A DNA stretch of 50,235 bases, from the NCBI GenBank assembly GCA_028867335.1, contig JAGWGN010000006.1, positions 1-50,235 on the forward strand, read 5' to 3'. This document shows positions 1-9,668 of the stretch, piece by piece. The notes under the pieces were generated by a model that was not told the DNA's origin, searched no databases, and saw nothing but the letters and a program-made list of their open reading frames with translations. The translations under genes and the position numbers were made by a program. This stretch comes from Microcaldota archaeon (GTDB lineage Archaea > Micrarchaeota > Micrarchaeia > Micrarchaeales > CABMGC01). How positions within the stretch are numbered: position 1 is the stretch's first letter; each line of letters opens with the position of its first letter.

Positions 1-1
1 A

Positions 2-289
2 TCTTATCTTCTGATGGACGAAACAGGTAAGAGGATAGGTAGGATCGGTGAGATACAGCACAACGGGGTCAATCTGCCCGAGGGGAAGATGGGCGAGAGC
101 CTTGCGATCTCGGTCGACGATGCGGTCCTGGGAAGGAACGTCAAGGAGAACATGAAGTTCTACACGCTTGTGGACGACCAGAGCGAGATGCTCCTTAGGC
201 AAAAGTTCAAGCACCTGCTCACCGAGCAGGAGATAGCGCTGCTTGACAAGATCTCCGAGCTCAAGAGGCAGATGATAGAAAGGCAGTAG
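2..289 (+). CDS. infB: Translation initiation factor aIF5B (IF-2 family), C-terminal fragment, 5' truncated by window edge
   Basis: Frame is open to the window edge (SYLLMDETGKRIGRIGEIQHNGVNLPEGKMGESLAISVDDAVLGRNVKE...); matches the aIF5B domain IV pattern (GK.IG.I..IQHNG.N...A..G...A.S). Confidence 0.85.
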   Translation, partial: SYLLMDETGKRIGRIGEIQHNGVNLPEGKMGESLAISVDDAVLGRNVKENMKFYTLVDDQSEMLLRQKFKHLLTEQEIALLDKISELKRQMIERQ

Positions 290-290
290 A

Positions 291-962
291 ATGGATAAGA
301 AGATAAAAACAGAGTTCGGGGAGATAAACTACTCGGTGGTCAGGGAAAAGAGAAAGAGCATCTCCCTCAAGTTCCACGACAGCTCGACCTTGATCGTATC
401 GATCCCCCGATACTCGCTTGTCAACATAGAGCGGCTCATCGAGGGGCACAGGAGCTGGATAATCAAGCACTCGTCAGAAATTGCAAGTTCCAGGAACTTC
501 ATGCGCGGAGACGAGGTGCTCTACGCCGGATCCTACTACCCCATGGAGTTTCGGGAAAAAATAGGGAGATCTAGGGTAACAAAGCTGAATGACAGAATTA
601 TTGTGGAATCGGAAGGGCGCGAAGCTGGAATCAGGGCGGTATCCAATTTCATGAAGAGGCAGACGGAGGGGATAGTGGCCCCGATACTTGCGGAAAAGCT
701 CCGCGTTGCTGGCAAGGAGATAAAAAGCGTGAAATACAGGAAGATGCGAAAGTGGGGATACTGCACATCCGACAGGAGGATAAAGTTCAACGCATACCTC
801 TCGATGCTCCCAATCCCGATACTGGATTACATCGTAAGCCACGAGGTATCGCATCTAATCGAGCTAAACCACTCAAAGAAATTCTGGGCGGTCGTCTCGG
901 GATTCTGCCCAGAGTACAGGGAGCTTAGAAAGGAGCTTAAAAAGTATAACGTCTCAAGCTAA
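291..962 (+). CDS. YgjP-like metallopeptidase (DUF45, M48-like)
   Basis: Zn-protease motif SHEVSHLIELNHSKKFW and CxSDRRIKFNAYLSMLP typical of the DUF45/YgjP family. Confidence 0.9.
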   Translation: MDKKIKTEFGEINYSVVREKRKSISLKFHDSSTLIVSIPRYSLVNIERLIEGHRSWIIKHSSEIASSRNFMRGDEVLYAGSYYPMEFREKIGRSRVTKLNDRIIVESEGREAGIRAVSNFMKRQTEGIVAPILAEKLRVAGKEIKSVKYRKMRKWGYCTSDRRIKFNAYLSMLPIPILDYIVSHEVSHLIELNHSKKFWAVVSGFCPEYRELRKELKKYNVSS

Positions 963-1417
963 GTGCGCTGGCAGGACGAGAAGGGCTTGGAGCCCCTTTG
1001 CTCAGGCGGGGACATCCCGATCACAGAATAGATATATGCGCGCTGATCATCGATTTTTATGCCCAGTTTATCAAACAGTGTTTTTATCGAATCGAATTCG
1101 GCCTGCGCGCGCTTCTTCTCCCCAACAATTACAAGGTACTGTTTTTCGCTTGGGCCGATTGCCAATGAGTTCATTGGAGCGTGGATATCCAAAAAGGATT
1201 CCATGAATTTTGAGATGGTTGGGGCGCCCCAGTTGCCCGTGCGGATTATCTTGTCCGGTGCCAATGAAGAGATAGCCTTATTCCCGTTAAGCACAACTAT
1301 GCCTTCCCCGGCATCTCTCACTTTTTTAATCATCTCACCCGCCTCCTCGGAAAGCTCAGCCTGTTCCACTTTCCGCCTAAACTCCTTGTAGCCCCTCATT
1401 GGATCACTTGAAAGCAA
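959..1417 (-). CDS. Hypothetical protein
   Basis: 152-aa ORF, coherent with neighbours; no family recognised. Confidence 0.6.
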   Translation of the reverse strand: MLSSDPMRGYKEFRRKVEQAELSEEAGEMIKKVRDAGEGIVVLNGNKAISSLAPDKIIRTGNWGAPTISKFMESFLDIHAPMNSLAIGPSEKQYLVIVGEKKRAQAEFDSIKTLFDKLGIKIDDQRAYIYSVIGMSPPEQRGSKPFSSCQRT

Positions 1418-1487
1418 ATTCCTATCTTTGGATAAAACATCCTGTTTACAGTTATTTATACGTTAGGCGGGGATTTGTTTGCTGCAC

Positions 1488-2192
1488 TCACTGCTGGTAC
1501 GGCTTGTTGTCCTTTGGGTTTTGCAGCTTGCCCTGATGGTATATCTCCGCCGAGAGCTTGTATCTTGAGATGCTGTGCAGATACAGCTTTCCCTTCCCGG
1601 TGAAGTTTGCAAGGAACAGTCCCACCCCGCCGAACATCGCGGTCCTTATGTTGTCGACAAAGCGCACCTTGAACTGGAGGGTGGAGGAGTATCCGGCAAT
1701 GTGCCCCGGGTCAACCTCGATTGCTGATGATTCGTCAACATCGTGCTCTATTATGTCGCCTACAACATGTATGAAGATTGTTCCGGGGCCCACTAGTTTT
1801 TGTAGAATAATCCCTTCGCCGCCAAAGAATGTTGCTCCGAATCCCAGCGTCTGCATCGAGAAGGTTACAGTGTCCTGAGCGGCAAGGAAGGCGTACTGCT
1901 CTGCAACGAATGCCTCATTTGCGCCGAGCTCTATTGCAACTACCTTTCCAGGCATGACTCCTGAAAGCGATGCATACCCGTTGGCCTTGTCAGCCTTGAA
2001 CTCGGTGAGCATTCCTGTCGCCCCGGTCATCTTCCTCTCTATCGCTCCGACTATCCCCCCGACCATTCGCGGGGTCATTGAGACCGTTGAACTCTTGCTC
2101 AGTATCTTTCCAGAATCGGAATAGAACTTCTCACCCTGCTTTAGGTTTATCCTAAGGGACTGCATCGAGCTTCCGATTATCTCGTAATCCAT
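1488..2192 (-). CDS. AIM24 / TIGR00266 family protein
   Basis: Beta-rich Gly-patterned sequence: MDYEIIGSSMQSLRINLKQGEKFYSDSGKILSKSSTVSM...FFGGEGIILQKLVGPGTIFIH. Confidence 0.9.
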   Translation of the reverse strand: MDYEIIGSSMQSLRINLKQGEKFYSDSGKILSKSSTVSMTPRMVGGIVGAIERKMTGATGMLTEFKADKANGYASLSGVMPGKVVAIELGANEAFVAEQYAFLAAQDTVTFSMQTLGFGATFFGGEGIILQKLVGPGTIFIHVVGDIIEHDVDESSAIEVDPGHIAGYSSTLQFKVRFVDNIRTAMFGGVGLFLANFTGKGKLYLHSISRYKLSAEIYHQGKLQNPKDNKPYQQ

Positions 2193-2196
2193 ATAA

Positions 2197-4029
2197 TCAT
2201 TTCAGCAGGGAGTTGAGCTCCTCGCCGTCAACATTCAGCCTGTACTGGGACATTATCTTCTTTATCAGCATTCCCTTGTTCTTCTCGTCGAATCCGGCAA
2301 TCAGCTTCTCGAGCTTTGCCCCCGATATCTTCTCAAGCTTCTTCTGCGACACGATCCTGTCGACATCGTCAGGGTTCTTCGGAAGCGCCTTCACCACCTC
2401 CTCTATTGCGTTCTTTGTTATGTTCCCCTGCCCGTATCCGGTGAAGAGGTAGACCAAAACTTCCTCGGGTATCGCGTCGACCTCGAGCCCACTCCTCCTG
2501 AAGTCCTTCATCTTCTCGAGAAGAAACGCTGCTATGAACTTCGGATCGGACTGCGATTTCTCGACAATTGAGTTGTAGAGCGGAAGCTGGATAGATTTGA
2601 GCATCTGCTCGGCAAGCTGCTCGTTGCCTATCTCCCGCTTTAGCCTCTTTGTCATTTTCTCGATGTTTGGCACCGACTCCTTTAGCACCCCCATCCTCTT
2701 CGGGTCAACCTCAACCGGCCTTGTGTCAGTCTCGGGATAGAGCCTTGCGCCTCCGGGAATTGGCCTCATGAACCTGCTTGTCATGTTCTTTGAGTCCACG
2801 GCCCTTGTCTCCGCAGGAATTTCGGAAAGCGCAAGCCTTGCCCGCATTATCGCCCTTGAGATTGCAAGCCTTGCAGATTCGCTTTTGCCGCTCACCAGCA
2901 TGAACGCATCGCCTTCGACAAGGCCTAGCCGGTTCTCAAGGCCTATCACCTCCTTGTTTGAGATTGCGTACTTCTCAAGGTCCTCATCGCTGTGTATTAT
3001 GCCCTTTATCCCGGAGACCTTCGCGTAGTCGCTTATCTCGCTTCCCAGCCTTCTGTTCGGGTTTATCTCAAATCCGATTATTCCTGCGAAGCCCTTGAGC
3101 CTAACCCCGTAGACCGCACCCTCCCTTTGGGTGTTCTCCTTGATTATCTTGGAGGCCGTCTCGGCAAAAATCTCGGTTACATCGATGGCCTCCCCGACCT
3201 CCGCGTGCTTTGCCTGCAGCTCATCCCTTAACTTTAAAAGATTCAGCTGCCTCTCCACCTCGTTTTCTATCACCGCATCCACAATGTCGAGCTCCTGGAA
3301 TCCCTTGAGTTCGACTCTCACGCCTTTGGCGATGGACAAGTTGACGTCCTGCCTGATTGATCCGATTCCCCTTTGCACCTTTCCGGTGAGCCTTAGGAGC
3401 ATCCCGATCTTGAATGCGACTTCCTTCGCCTCCTGTGGGGTTGCGATAACCGGGTCGGTGTCTATCTCGATGAGCGGGATCCCAAGCCTGTCGGTGTTGT
3501 AGAGGACGCTGTTCTCATCCTGCGAGACTATTCCGCTTGACTCTTCCTCAAGGAATATCGATGGCATCGGGATCTTCTTCTTGCCGACCTCAAGGTTCCC
3601 CCCATATCCAACCTGCATCGTCCTTTGGAATCCGCTCGGGTCGCTGCCATCCACCACCCCCTTCCGCATGACCTCAATCTCATCTGGCACGCTGCAGTTG
3701 AACGTCGCCGCGACAAGAAGCGCGGTATCAAGGGCCTCTGCGTTCAATTCGTGCGGAGGCTCCTCGTCGACGTCCACAAGGCAGGTCGCATCCCTAAAGG
3801 AGTTGTAGACGAAGCTCCTCTTCTTTGCGCTCTCAAAGCTGGTTGAAATATCCACCTTTCCAAGCTCCCCAGCAACTGCCCTCTGCACCCTCTCTATCTT
3901 GCCTATCTCCTCCTCTTCTGTGAGGTTTGGGTTGCAGGCGCAAAAGAGCTTGTGGGCGCTTGCAAGCCGTTGGTGTATCTCGAGCCCGCACTTAAATCCG
4001 AGCTTTGAATAGTAATCAGAATCGTGCAT
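2197..4029 (-). CDS. gatE: Glutamyl-tRNA(Gln) amidotransferase subunit E
   Basis: 610 aa; GLEIHQRLASAHKLFCACNPNLTEEE and RFMRPIPGGARLYPETDTRPVEVD; GatB/GatE signature, archaeal GatE length. Confidence 0.96.
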   Translation of the reverse strand: MHDSDYYSKLGFKCGLEIHQRLASAHKLFCACNPNLTEEEEIGKIERVQRAVAGELGKVDISTSFESAKKRSFVYNSFRDATCLVDVDEEPPHELNAEALDTALLVAATFNCSVPDEIEVMRKGVVDGSDPSGFQRTMQVGYGGNLEVGKKKIPMPSIFLEEESSGIVSQDENSVLYNTDRLGIPLIEIDTDPVIATPQEAKEVAFKIGMLLRLTGKVQRGIGSIRQDVNLSIAKGVRVELKGFQELDIVDAVIENEVERQLNLLKLRDELQAKHAEVGEAIDVTEIFAETASKIIKENTQREGAVYGVRLKGFAGIIGFEINPNRRLGSEISDYAKVSGIKGIIHSDEDLEKYAISNKEVIGLENRLGLVEGDAFMLVSGKSESARLAISRAIMRARLALSEIPAETRAVDSKNMTSRFMRPIPGGARLYPETDTRPVEVDPKRMGVLKESVPNIEKMTKRLKREIGNEQLAEQMLKSIQLPLYNSIVEKSQSDPKFIAAFLLEKMKDFRRSGLEVDAIPEEVLVYLFTGYGQGNITKNAIEEVVKALPKNPDDVDRIVSQKKLEKISGAKLEKLIAGFDEKNKGMLIKKIMSQYRLNVDGEELNSLLK

Positions 4030-4109
4030 TTATCCGCCTTAAAATCCATTAAACAAAGCAATACAAGATATATAAATATATCAAAAAGAGATTGAGCTAA
4101 GTCATTTTT

Positions 4110-4778
4110 ATGAGGATAAAGAACACCGCTGAGCTGCTCAAAAACAATGCTGACCAGAGGAAGCCGATTCTTGCCGCATGGAGCCATGCGATAAACGAGC
4201 TTGAGTTAAAGGCGTATCGAAGGGACCTTGTTGGAGAAACCAGAAAGTACAACATGGTTGAGAGCAACGACACCGCATGCAAGGCGGTCATAGAGTACCT
4301 TGAGGCGAGTAAGAAAAACACCGTTCACTATCTTGGCCCCGCAATTGAGGGGGACGTTGAGACCGTAGCGAAGGAGATTTGCGAACTGATACTGAATATT
4401 TCGAGCGGGAAGGGGGAGATAAGGCCACCGTGCTACATAGTGTTTGGTCAAAAGGACATGAGAGTTAACCTTGGAAAGCAGCCCGGATTCGGAGGGAAGA
4501 CACTCGAGCAGGCTCTGAGGCTGATGCTCGAACTGAGAGGAAACCCAAGGGTGACTGCGATGTTCGGAAAAACGAACGGGAAGGACGGAAACACAAAGGC
4601 TGCTGGGGCAATAATCGACGACCTCACATTCCTCAAGGCGACAGTAGGGATAAATGTGGACTACTATCTTGAGAATAACGAGGCATACACTATACTGCAC
4701 CAGGCAAAATCCCTGGTAATGACTGGAGAAACGCATGCCGAGAAGGCAAGGATATGCATAGTAAGCATAGCCGTATGA
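4110..4778 (+). CDS. Truncated/degenerate MOFRL-type glycerate-kinase-like protein
   Basis: Aligns by eye to the C-terminal half of the adjacent glycerate kinase (PGFGGKTLEQALRL vs PGLGGRNQQEALYA; GKTNGKDGNTKAAGAIID vs GSDGIDGNSYAAGAAFN); lacks the N-terminal domain. Confidence 0.75.
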   Translation: MRIKNTAELLKNNADQRKPILAAWSHAINELELKAYRRDLVGETRKYNMVESNDTACKAVIEYLEASKKNTVHYLGPAIEGDVETVAKEICELILNISSGKGEIRPPCYIVFGQKDMRVNLGKQPGFGGKTLEQALRLMLELRGNPRVTAMFGKTNGKDGNTKAAGAIIDDLTFLKATVGINVDYYLENNEAYTILHQAKSLVMTGETHAEKARICIVSIAV

Positions 4779-4806
4779 CAATAATGATTTGGTGTAGGGA
4801 GAACAG

Positions 4807-6189
4807 ATGGAGAACATAATACTAAACAGGCAAAAGGTTCTAACAAACGACTTTAACGGAAAGCTTGAACCGCTCCTCAACTCCGCGGAGCAGGCAATAC
4901 TGAGCGTCAAGCCCGAAACGCTTCTCCGCAACTCTATGGTCCTTGAGGATCGCGACACGCTGAAGATAATGGGAAGGTGCATTGACCTCTACAGATATGA
5001 GAGGATATTTGTCGGGATAACAGGGAAAGCATCCGGACCAGCGGCAGAGGTGGTGGAACGGATACTGACTCCACGTGGATCTGAGAGAAGTCTGATAAAC
5101 GAGGGAATCGCGATAGTGCCTCCGGGAGTTAAGCAAAAGACAAGGACCGCAGTCATTGAAGTAATCGAGTCAGATCATCCGACACCGACAGAAAGGGGCG
5201 TCTATGCAGGGAGCAGACTGATGAATCTTGCAAGCCGCGCGGATGAGAGGACCCTTTTTATCCTGATCATAAGCGGCGGAGCGTCGTCTCTAAACACATT
5301 GCCGCAGCCTGATGTCCCCCTGCGTGATAGCATAGCGATGAATGGCATAATGCTTGGCGTGGGGGCAGAGATCTCTGAGATAAACGCGGTCAGAAAGCAC
5401 ATATCTGCCATAAGCGGAGGCCGGCTTGCCGGAAAGACAAAGGGAGGGCTTGTTGTTTCATTGATAGTTTCTGATGTTGTGGGGGACGACATAGGATCAA
5501 TAGGCTCGGGGCTCACGGCTCCAGACAAAACAACTTTCAAGGACGTGCTCGAAATTTTCAGAAAGTACGACATAGTCGGAGAGGTGCCGAGATCCGTCCT
5601 CAGGCATGTGCAAAGGGGGGCTGAGGGCAGGGTGAGCGAGACGCTCAAGCCCGATGATCCTATCTTCAACCGCGTTGCAAACATTATAATAGGGAACAAC
5701 CAACTTGCATGCTACGCTGCAATCGCATCGATTCGTGCCTCGGAGCCTGATAGGCGGGTTTATTATTTGGGGTCCGATCTGGTAGGAGATGCTGGAATAG
5801 AGGGGACAAAATTTGCAAGGATGGTGCTCAGGTTCCAGCAAATGGGAAAGAAAATCGCATTTGTCGGAGGGGGAGAGAGAACGGTCATACTGAGCAAGAA
5901 CCCAGGGCTTGGAGGCCGAAATCAACAGGAGGCGCTATATGCGATGAAGGTGCTTGGCGAAAACAAATACGTATCCGCGGTTTACCTGGGTAGTGACGGA
6001 ATTGACGGGAACAGCTATGCTGCGGGGGCCGCATTTAACTCTGTCATATACGATAGAATATCGGAGGGGATAGATAGGGGCATAACGCAGAACAGTTCAA
6101 ACACCCTGCTAAACGGAGCCGATGCAGCGATAATTACTGGGCCAAGCGGCACCAACGTGTATGACATCAAAGCAATAAGCATCAACTGA
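4807..6189 (+). CDS. Glycerate 2-kinase (DUF4147 + MOFRL)
   Basis: IISGGASSL, PGLGGRNQ, GSDGIDGNSYAAGA, TGPSGTNVYDI motifs. Confidence 0.92.
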   Translation: MENIILNRQKVLTNDFNGKLEPLLNSAEQAILSVKPETLLRNSMVLEDRDTLKIMGRCIDLYRYERIFVGITGKASGPAAEVVERILTPRGSERSLINEGIAIVPPGVKQKTRTAVIEVIESDHPTPTERGVYAGSRLMNLASRADERTLFILIISGGASSLNTLPQPDVPLRDSIAMNGIMLGVGAEISEINAVRKHISAISGGRLAGKTKGGLVVSLIVSDVVGDDIGSIGSGLTAPDKTTFKDVLEIFRKYDIVGEVPRSVLRHVQRGAEGRVSETLKPDDPIFNRVANIIIGNNQLACYAAIASIRASEPDRRVYYLGSDLVGDAGIEGTKFARMVLRFQQMGKKIAFVGGGERTVILSKNPGLGGRNQQEALYAMKVLGENKYVSAVYLGSDGIDGNSYAAGAAFNSVIYDRISEGIDRGITQNSSNTLLNGADAAIITGPSGTNVYDIKAISIN

Positions 6190-6712
6190 GCAGCTTCTTT
6201 AATTTCCTGAACGCCTTTCCCCTCTGGGAGATCTTGTTTTTTAGTTTCACATTCATCTCCGCATAGGTCTGCTTTTGTCCACGAGGTATAAATATCACGT
6301 CCCAGCCAAAGCTGCTTGTGCCCGAGGGCTTTTTCGAGATTGTGCCGTAGGTCCTTCCCTGAAAGGTAATCGGCTTCTTCCCGTCGTAAAGGCACAGGTA
6401 GACCTCCGCGTAAGCCTCCCGCTTATTGTCTTGTACCATAGCGCAGATCGCCGGATATCCTATTACTGATAGCCACTTCACAAGAGCTCCGGGAAAGCCG
6501 CCGAGGCTCTTGATGTAGAGCCCGCCGTCCTCCACCAGAACCGGCTTTTTTAGCTTTGAATAGGCCCTCATCGCCTTATCCACCACTATGTCACGCACCT
6601 GGATCGATTGAATCTCTGGGATATCCATCGGGGAGTTTACGATTTTTCTTCCCAATATCTGCTCCGCCTCGCGTAGCTTGTTCTTGTTCGATGTTACGAA
6701 TACAAACTCCAT
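6182..6712 (-). CDS. XTP/dITP diphosphatase (RdgB/HAM1 family)
   Basis: FVTSNKNKLREAEQILG, VEDGGLYIKSLGGFPGALVKW, FGWDVIFIPRGQKQTYAEM. Confidence 0.95.
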   Translation of the reverse strand: MEFVFVTSNKNKLREAEQILGRKIVNSPMDIPEIQSIQVRDIVVDKAMRAYSKLKKPVLVEDGGLYIKSLGGFPGALVKWLSVIGYPAICAMVQDNKREAYAEVYLCLYDGKKPITFQGRTYGTISKKPSGTSSFGWDVIFIPRGQKQTYAEMNVKLKNKISQRGKAFRKLKKLLS

Positions 6713-6717
6713 TTAGA

Positions 6718-7179
6718 TCACCTTGAGTTGATGTACGAGAGGAAAATCGAGGTGAAGCCATCTGGGTTTAGAACTTTTTTGGCTTCCTCAACAGTGGCCC
6801 ACATGTACTCTGTGTGCTCGGTCGGATTTGGGCACACCTCGGAATCATCGGCAGTTATGTCGAACATGAACAGCCTCACCTTCCTCCTCGGATTTGGGGA
6901 GTAGTCCACATGACCGACATAGCTCTTTACCTCCTTTAGCCTAAGGTTTGTCTCCTCCCTGACCTCCCTTGCCAGCGCAGCATTAAGCGACTCTCCCTTC
7001 TCCACCTTGCCTCCCGGTATCTCCCAGTGTCCGCCGCGGTGCTTTTCTGGAGCCCGCTTTATGAGGAGGAACTTTTCATCCCGCGAAATTATGCCGCAGA
7101 CCGCTATGCTTGATGCGCCATGGGCCTTGGCCTCAGAGGCGAGCTTGGCGTAGTTTATCTTCTTTATCGAAAATGTCAT
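6718..7179 (-). CDS. NUDIX hydrolase
   Basis: Nudix box GGKVEKGESLNAALAREVREETNL; probable start MTFSIKK internal to the longer ORF in the track. Confidence 0.92.
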   Translation of the reverse strand: MTFSIKKINYAKLASEAKAHGASSIAVCGIISRDEKFLLIKRAPEKHRGGHWEIPGGKVEKGESLNAALAREVREETNLRLKEVKSYVGHVDYSPNPRRKVRLFMFDITADDSEVCPNPTEHTEYMWATVEEAKKVLNPDGFTSIFLSYINSR

Positions 7180-7187
7180 GTGATCCA

Positions 7188-7931
7188 CTAGATGTAATTT
7201 ACTATGAATGCGAAGGCGAAACCTAAAAGGATTCCAGAGTATGTGAGCCAAAGCCCTCCGTCCGCCTTCGCCTGCGCGCTCTTGTGCAAATTGACGTGGA
7301 AGAGCACCAAGATGACGTAGAGTATCGCGGCGCTTGCGATCGCATCGAAGAACGTGATGAAGACATCAGAGTAGAAGACAAGCCCGATTAGAGTTCCGAT
7401 TATCACGGGGATTCCTCCGAGCAGGAACGCTCCGGCAAGGAACTTCTTTGAGAGCTTCTCCTTTAGCCCCACCAGCGGAGCAGCGATAGGGAATCCTTCC
7501 GAGATGTTCTGTAGGGTGAATCCCATGAATGAGATAAGGTAGATTGAGACCAGGCCCGCGGCGCCCGCAGATCCGAACACAAGTCCCTCGGTCAGGTTCT
7601 GAAAACCTATCCCAAGCGCCGCTATTATCGAGGTGCGCTTTGGGTTCTTGTGTGGGTGCCTGTTGTCCTTTGGGAGTATGAAGAAGAGAAATGCCAGGGC
7701 AAATCCCACAAGGAATATCAGCTCAAGCGAATTCAGATGGCCGCCCCCGAAAAGCGCCGCCACATCCCCAAAGATATCCATAAGTAGAAAGACGAGTATC
7801 CCTATTGCGATGGCATTGAAGAAGATTATCTTTCTGGGGCTCATCCTCTTATGGAAGAGGATGGGCATGGAGAGGAATATGGCGAAGCCCATGACCACGG
7901 AGAGTGCCACTGTGAGCGTCGCGTCTATCAT
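7188..7931 (-). CDS. ZIP-family metal transporter
   Basis: Polytopic, with two (Q)NxxEG metal motifs (FQNLTEGLVFG, LQNISEGFPIAAPL). Confidence 0.88.
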   Translation of the reverse strand: MIDATLTVALSVVMGFAIFLSMPILFHKRMSPRKIIFFNAIAIGILVFLLMDIFGDVAALFGGGHLNSLELIFLVGFALAFLFFILPKDNRHPHKNPKRTSIIAALGIGFQNLTEGLVFGSAGAAGLVSIYLISFMGFTLQNISEGFPIAAPLVGLKEKLSKKFLAGAFLLGGIPVIIGTLIGLVFYSDVFITFFDAIASAAILYVILVLFHVNLHKSAQAKADGGLWLTYSGILLGFAFAFIVNYI

Positions 7932-7998
7932 CGGATTTCCCCAGAATTATAACTCAGTTATGAAGGAGGAATAATTTAAATCTTTGCTGGTCTTGCGG

Positions 7999-8463
7999 CT
8001 AGTCCAAGCTCGTGCTTGTGTTCGCAGCATCACTCAAATCTTCCTCTGGCCTCTTTAGGGGAGTCATGAGCTTCCTTAGGCTTCCTATGTGTAGGAAGTC
8101 TTTGGTCTCCACGCCGTAAAACATCTCCGAAGCCTCCTCAAGGTCTGCGACCCTTGCGATATGCTTGTAGTCGCTATCAGTCATCTTGCTGCATTCTAAG
8201 ACAAAGCCATCCGATTCCCCGGAAACCCTCTTTATCGTGACCCTTGCGTGTTCCTCTGAAAAGCTCAGCAGCATTGTGCCGCAGACGTAGAGTTCGCCCG
8301 ACTTTATCACGACCACGAGCCCTGAGGCAGGGATCGTGCCGGACTTTCCGACCTCCATGTTCTTGATTTCAGGATGATCTAATATGGCCTTCCTAAATTT
8401 CACAGGGTCAAAGCCTATGATCTTTGAGGGCCCCTCCGAGAAGCCACCGTTGCCGCTTGACAT
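7999..8463 (-). CDS. Hypothetical protein
   Basis: 154-aa ORF; no family recognised. Confidence 0.6.
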   Translation of the reverse strand: MSSGNGGFSEGPSKIIGFDPVKFRKAILDHPEIKNMEVGKSGTIPASGLVVVIKSGELYVCGTMLLSFSEEHARVTIKRVSGESDGFVLECSKMTDSDYKHIARVADLEEASEMFYGVETKDFLHIGSLRKLMTPLKRPEEDLSDAANTSTSLD

Positions 8464-8549
8464 ACTATCTAGCAGACTCTATTTTTTCCATTTAAATACT
8501 ATGGCTAGGGATTTGTTTTTCGGCGGCTGGGACGACAAAAAGAGCACCA

Positions 8550-9629
8550 TCATACTGAGGAAGGCACGAACGCTTTCCCGTCATTTCCGATGAAGATCGT
8601 GTAGGATCCGCCGATGAAGGACATATTTGTATTTGTCTTGTTTAACCAGACCAGCACGGTGTACTCGCCGGCGCCGTTTTTGCTTATCAGGTTCTGCATG
8701 TTAAATGAGACCGTAAAGCTTCCCGGAGCCTGAGTGTACTGGTCCGCCACAATGGTTGTCAGGCCCGAATAGTAGTAGTTTGAGTTTTGGACGACGCCCG
8801 CTATGTTCTGCCCGTAGCCATACTCGAAGGTTGAGTTCAGCTGCGCACGGCTCATGTTTGAGACAGGACGGTCATATGTTACAAAAACCGATGAGAGGGA
8901 GTAGCCCCCGCTCAGCGTGCCTGAAAGGTAGACCGCCCCGTTTGAGAAGCCAGGGGAGTTGCCGTTCCAGAGGATGTAGCTGTCAAGGAAATCCTCGGTG
9001 AAGTATATAGTGCTAGAGTTGTATGCTATCCCGATGCTCACCTGGTTGTGGCTTGGGTCTAGGATGTTGTTGCGGTGCCCGTTGTTGCAGCAGAGCGAAT
9101 CGTTGTACATCATGCTGTACTCCATCCCCTCGATTGCGCTCCTGGGATTAAGATCGCCTCCGCACAAAAGCAGCGTGCAGTAGCTGCTCGTTTTGTAGGC
9201 TATGTTCTCGGATACGCTCTGGGTGCCGCCCAGCAGGGTGTATCGCATATACGGCTTCATGCCGTATTGGTCCCAGTGGCTGAAGTAGTTGTTTTGGAGC
9301 ATGCTCTCGGAGTGCTGCTGTCCCGAGGGCTCGTTTGAGAGCGTTACCGGGCCAAGACCAAACTTTGCGCGGTCGTTGTTTATCAGACCAAGCGCGTACT
9401 CGTAGAGCGAGGAGTTGCCGCCCGCAATTGTCGTGGGCACTGTGGTCGTGGCCTGAGTGATTGTGGTGAGGTTCTGCGGGTAGATTGTGGTTGTCGAAGG
9501 AATCGTGCTGAACTGGTCGATTATCAAATTGCCAATAGGGGTGTGCAGGTAAAGATACGAGTATGCGCCAGCGGCTATGAGCAGGACAAGCAGCAGATAG
9601 ATTATTCCCCTTATCACTTTGGACCACAT
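8550..9629 (-). CDS. Membrane-anchored/secreted CAP (SCP/PR-1) domain protein
   Basis: N-terminal TM, Thr-rich linker, then LINNDRAKFGLGPVTLSNEPSGQQHSESMLQNNYFSHWD...SENIAY and GHRNNILDPSHNQVSIGIAY. Confidence 0.92.
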   Translation of the reverse strand: MWSKVIRGIIYLLLVLLIAAGAYSYLYLHTPIGNLIIDQFSTIPSTTTIYPQNLTTITQATTTVPTTIAGGNSSLYEYALGLINNDRAKFGLGPVTLSNEPSGQQHSESMLQNNYFSHWDQYGMKPYMRYTLLGGTQSVSENIAYKTSSYCTLLLCGGDLNPRSAIEGMEYSMMYNDSLCCNNGHRNNILDPSHNQVSIGIAYNSSTIYFTEDFLDSYILWNGNSPGFSNGAVYLSGTLSGGYSLSSVFVTYDRPVSNMSRAQLNSTFEYGYGQNIAGVVQNSNYYYSGLTTIVADQYTQAPGSFTVSFNMQNLISKNGAGEYTVLVWLNKTNTNMSFIGGSYTIFIGNDGKAFVPSSV

Positions 9630-9668
9630 GCAGTTGTGGGATTGAACGTTTAAATCGCTTGCGGAAGC

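Noticed and set aside
4206-4982. 258-aa minus-strand ORF
   Set aside because: Antisense to the MOFRL-like gene and glycerate kinase start; no recognisable domain and low-complexity shadow translation.
5202-5699. 165-aa minus-strand ORF
   Set aside because: Antisense shadow of glycerate kinase.
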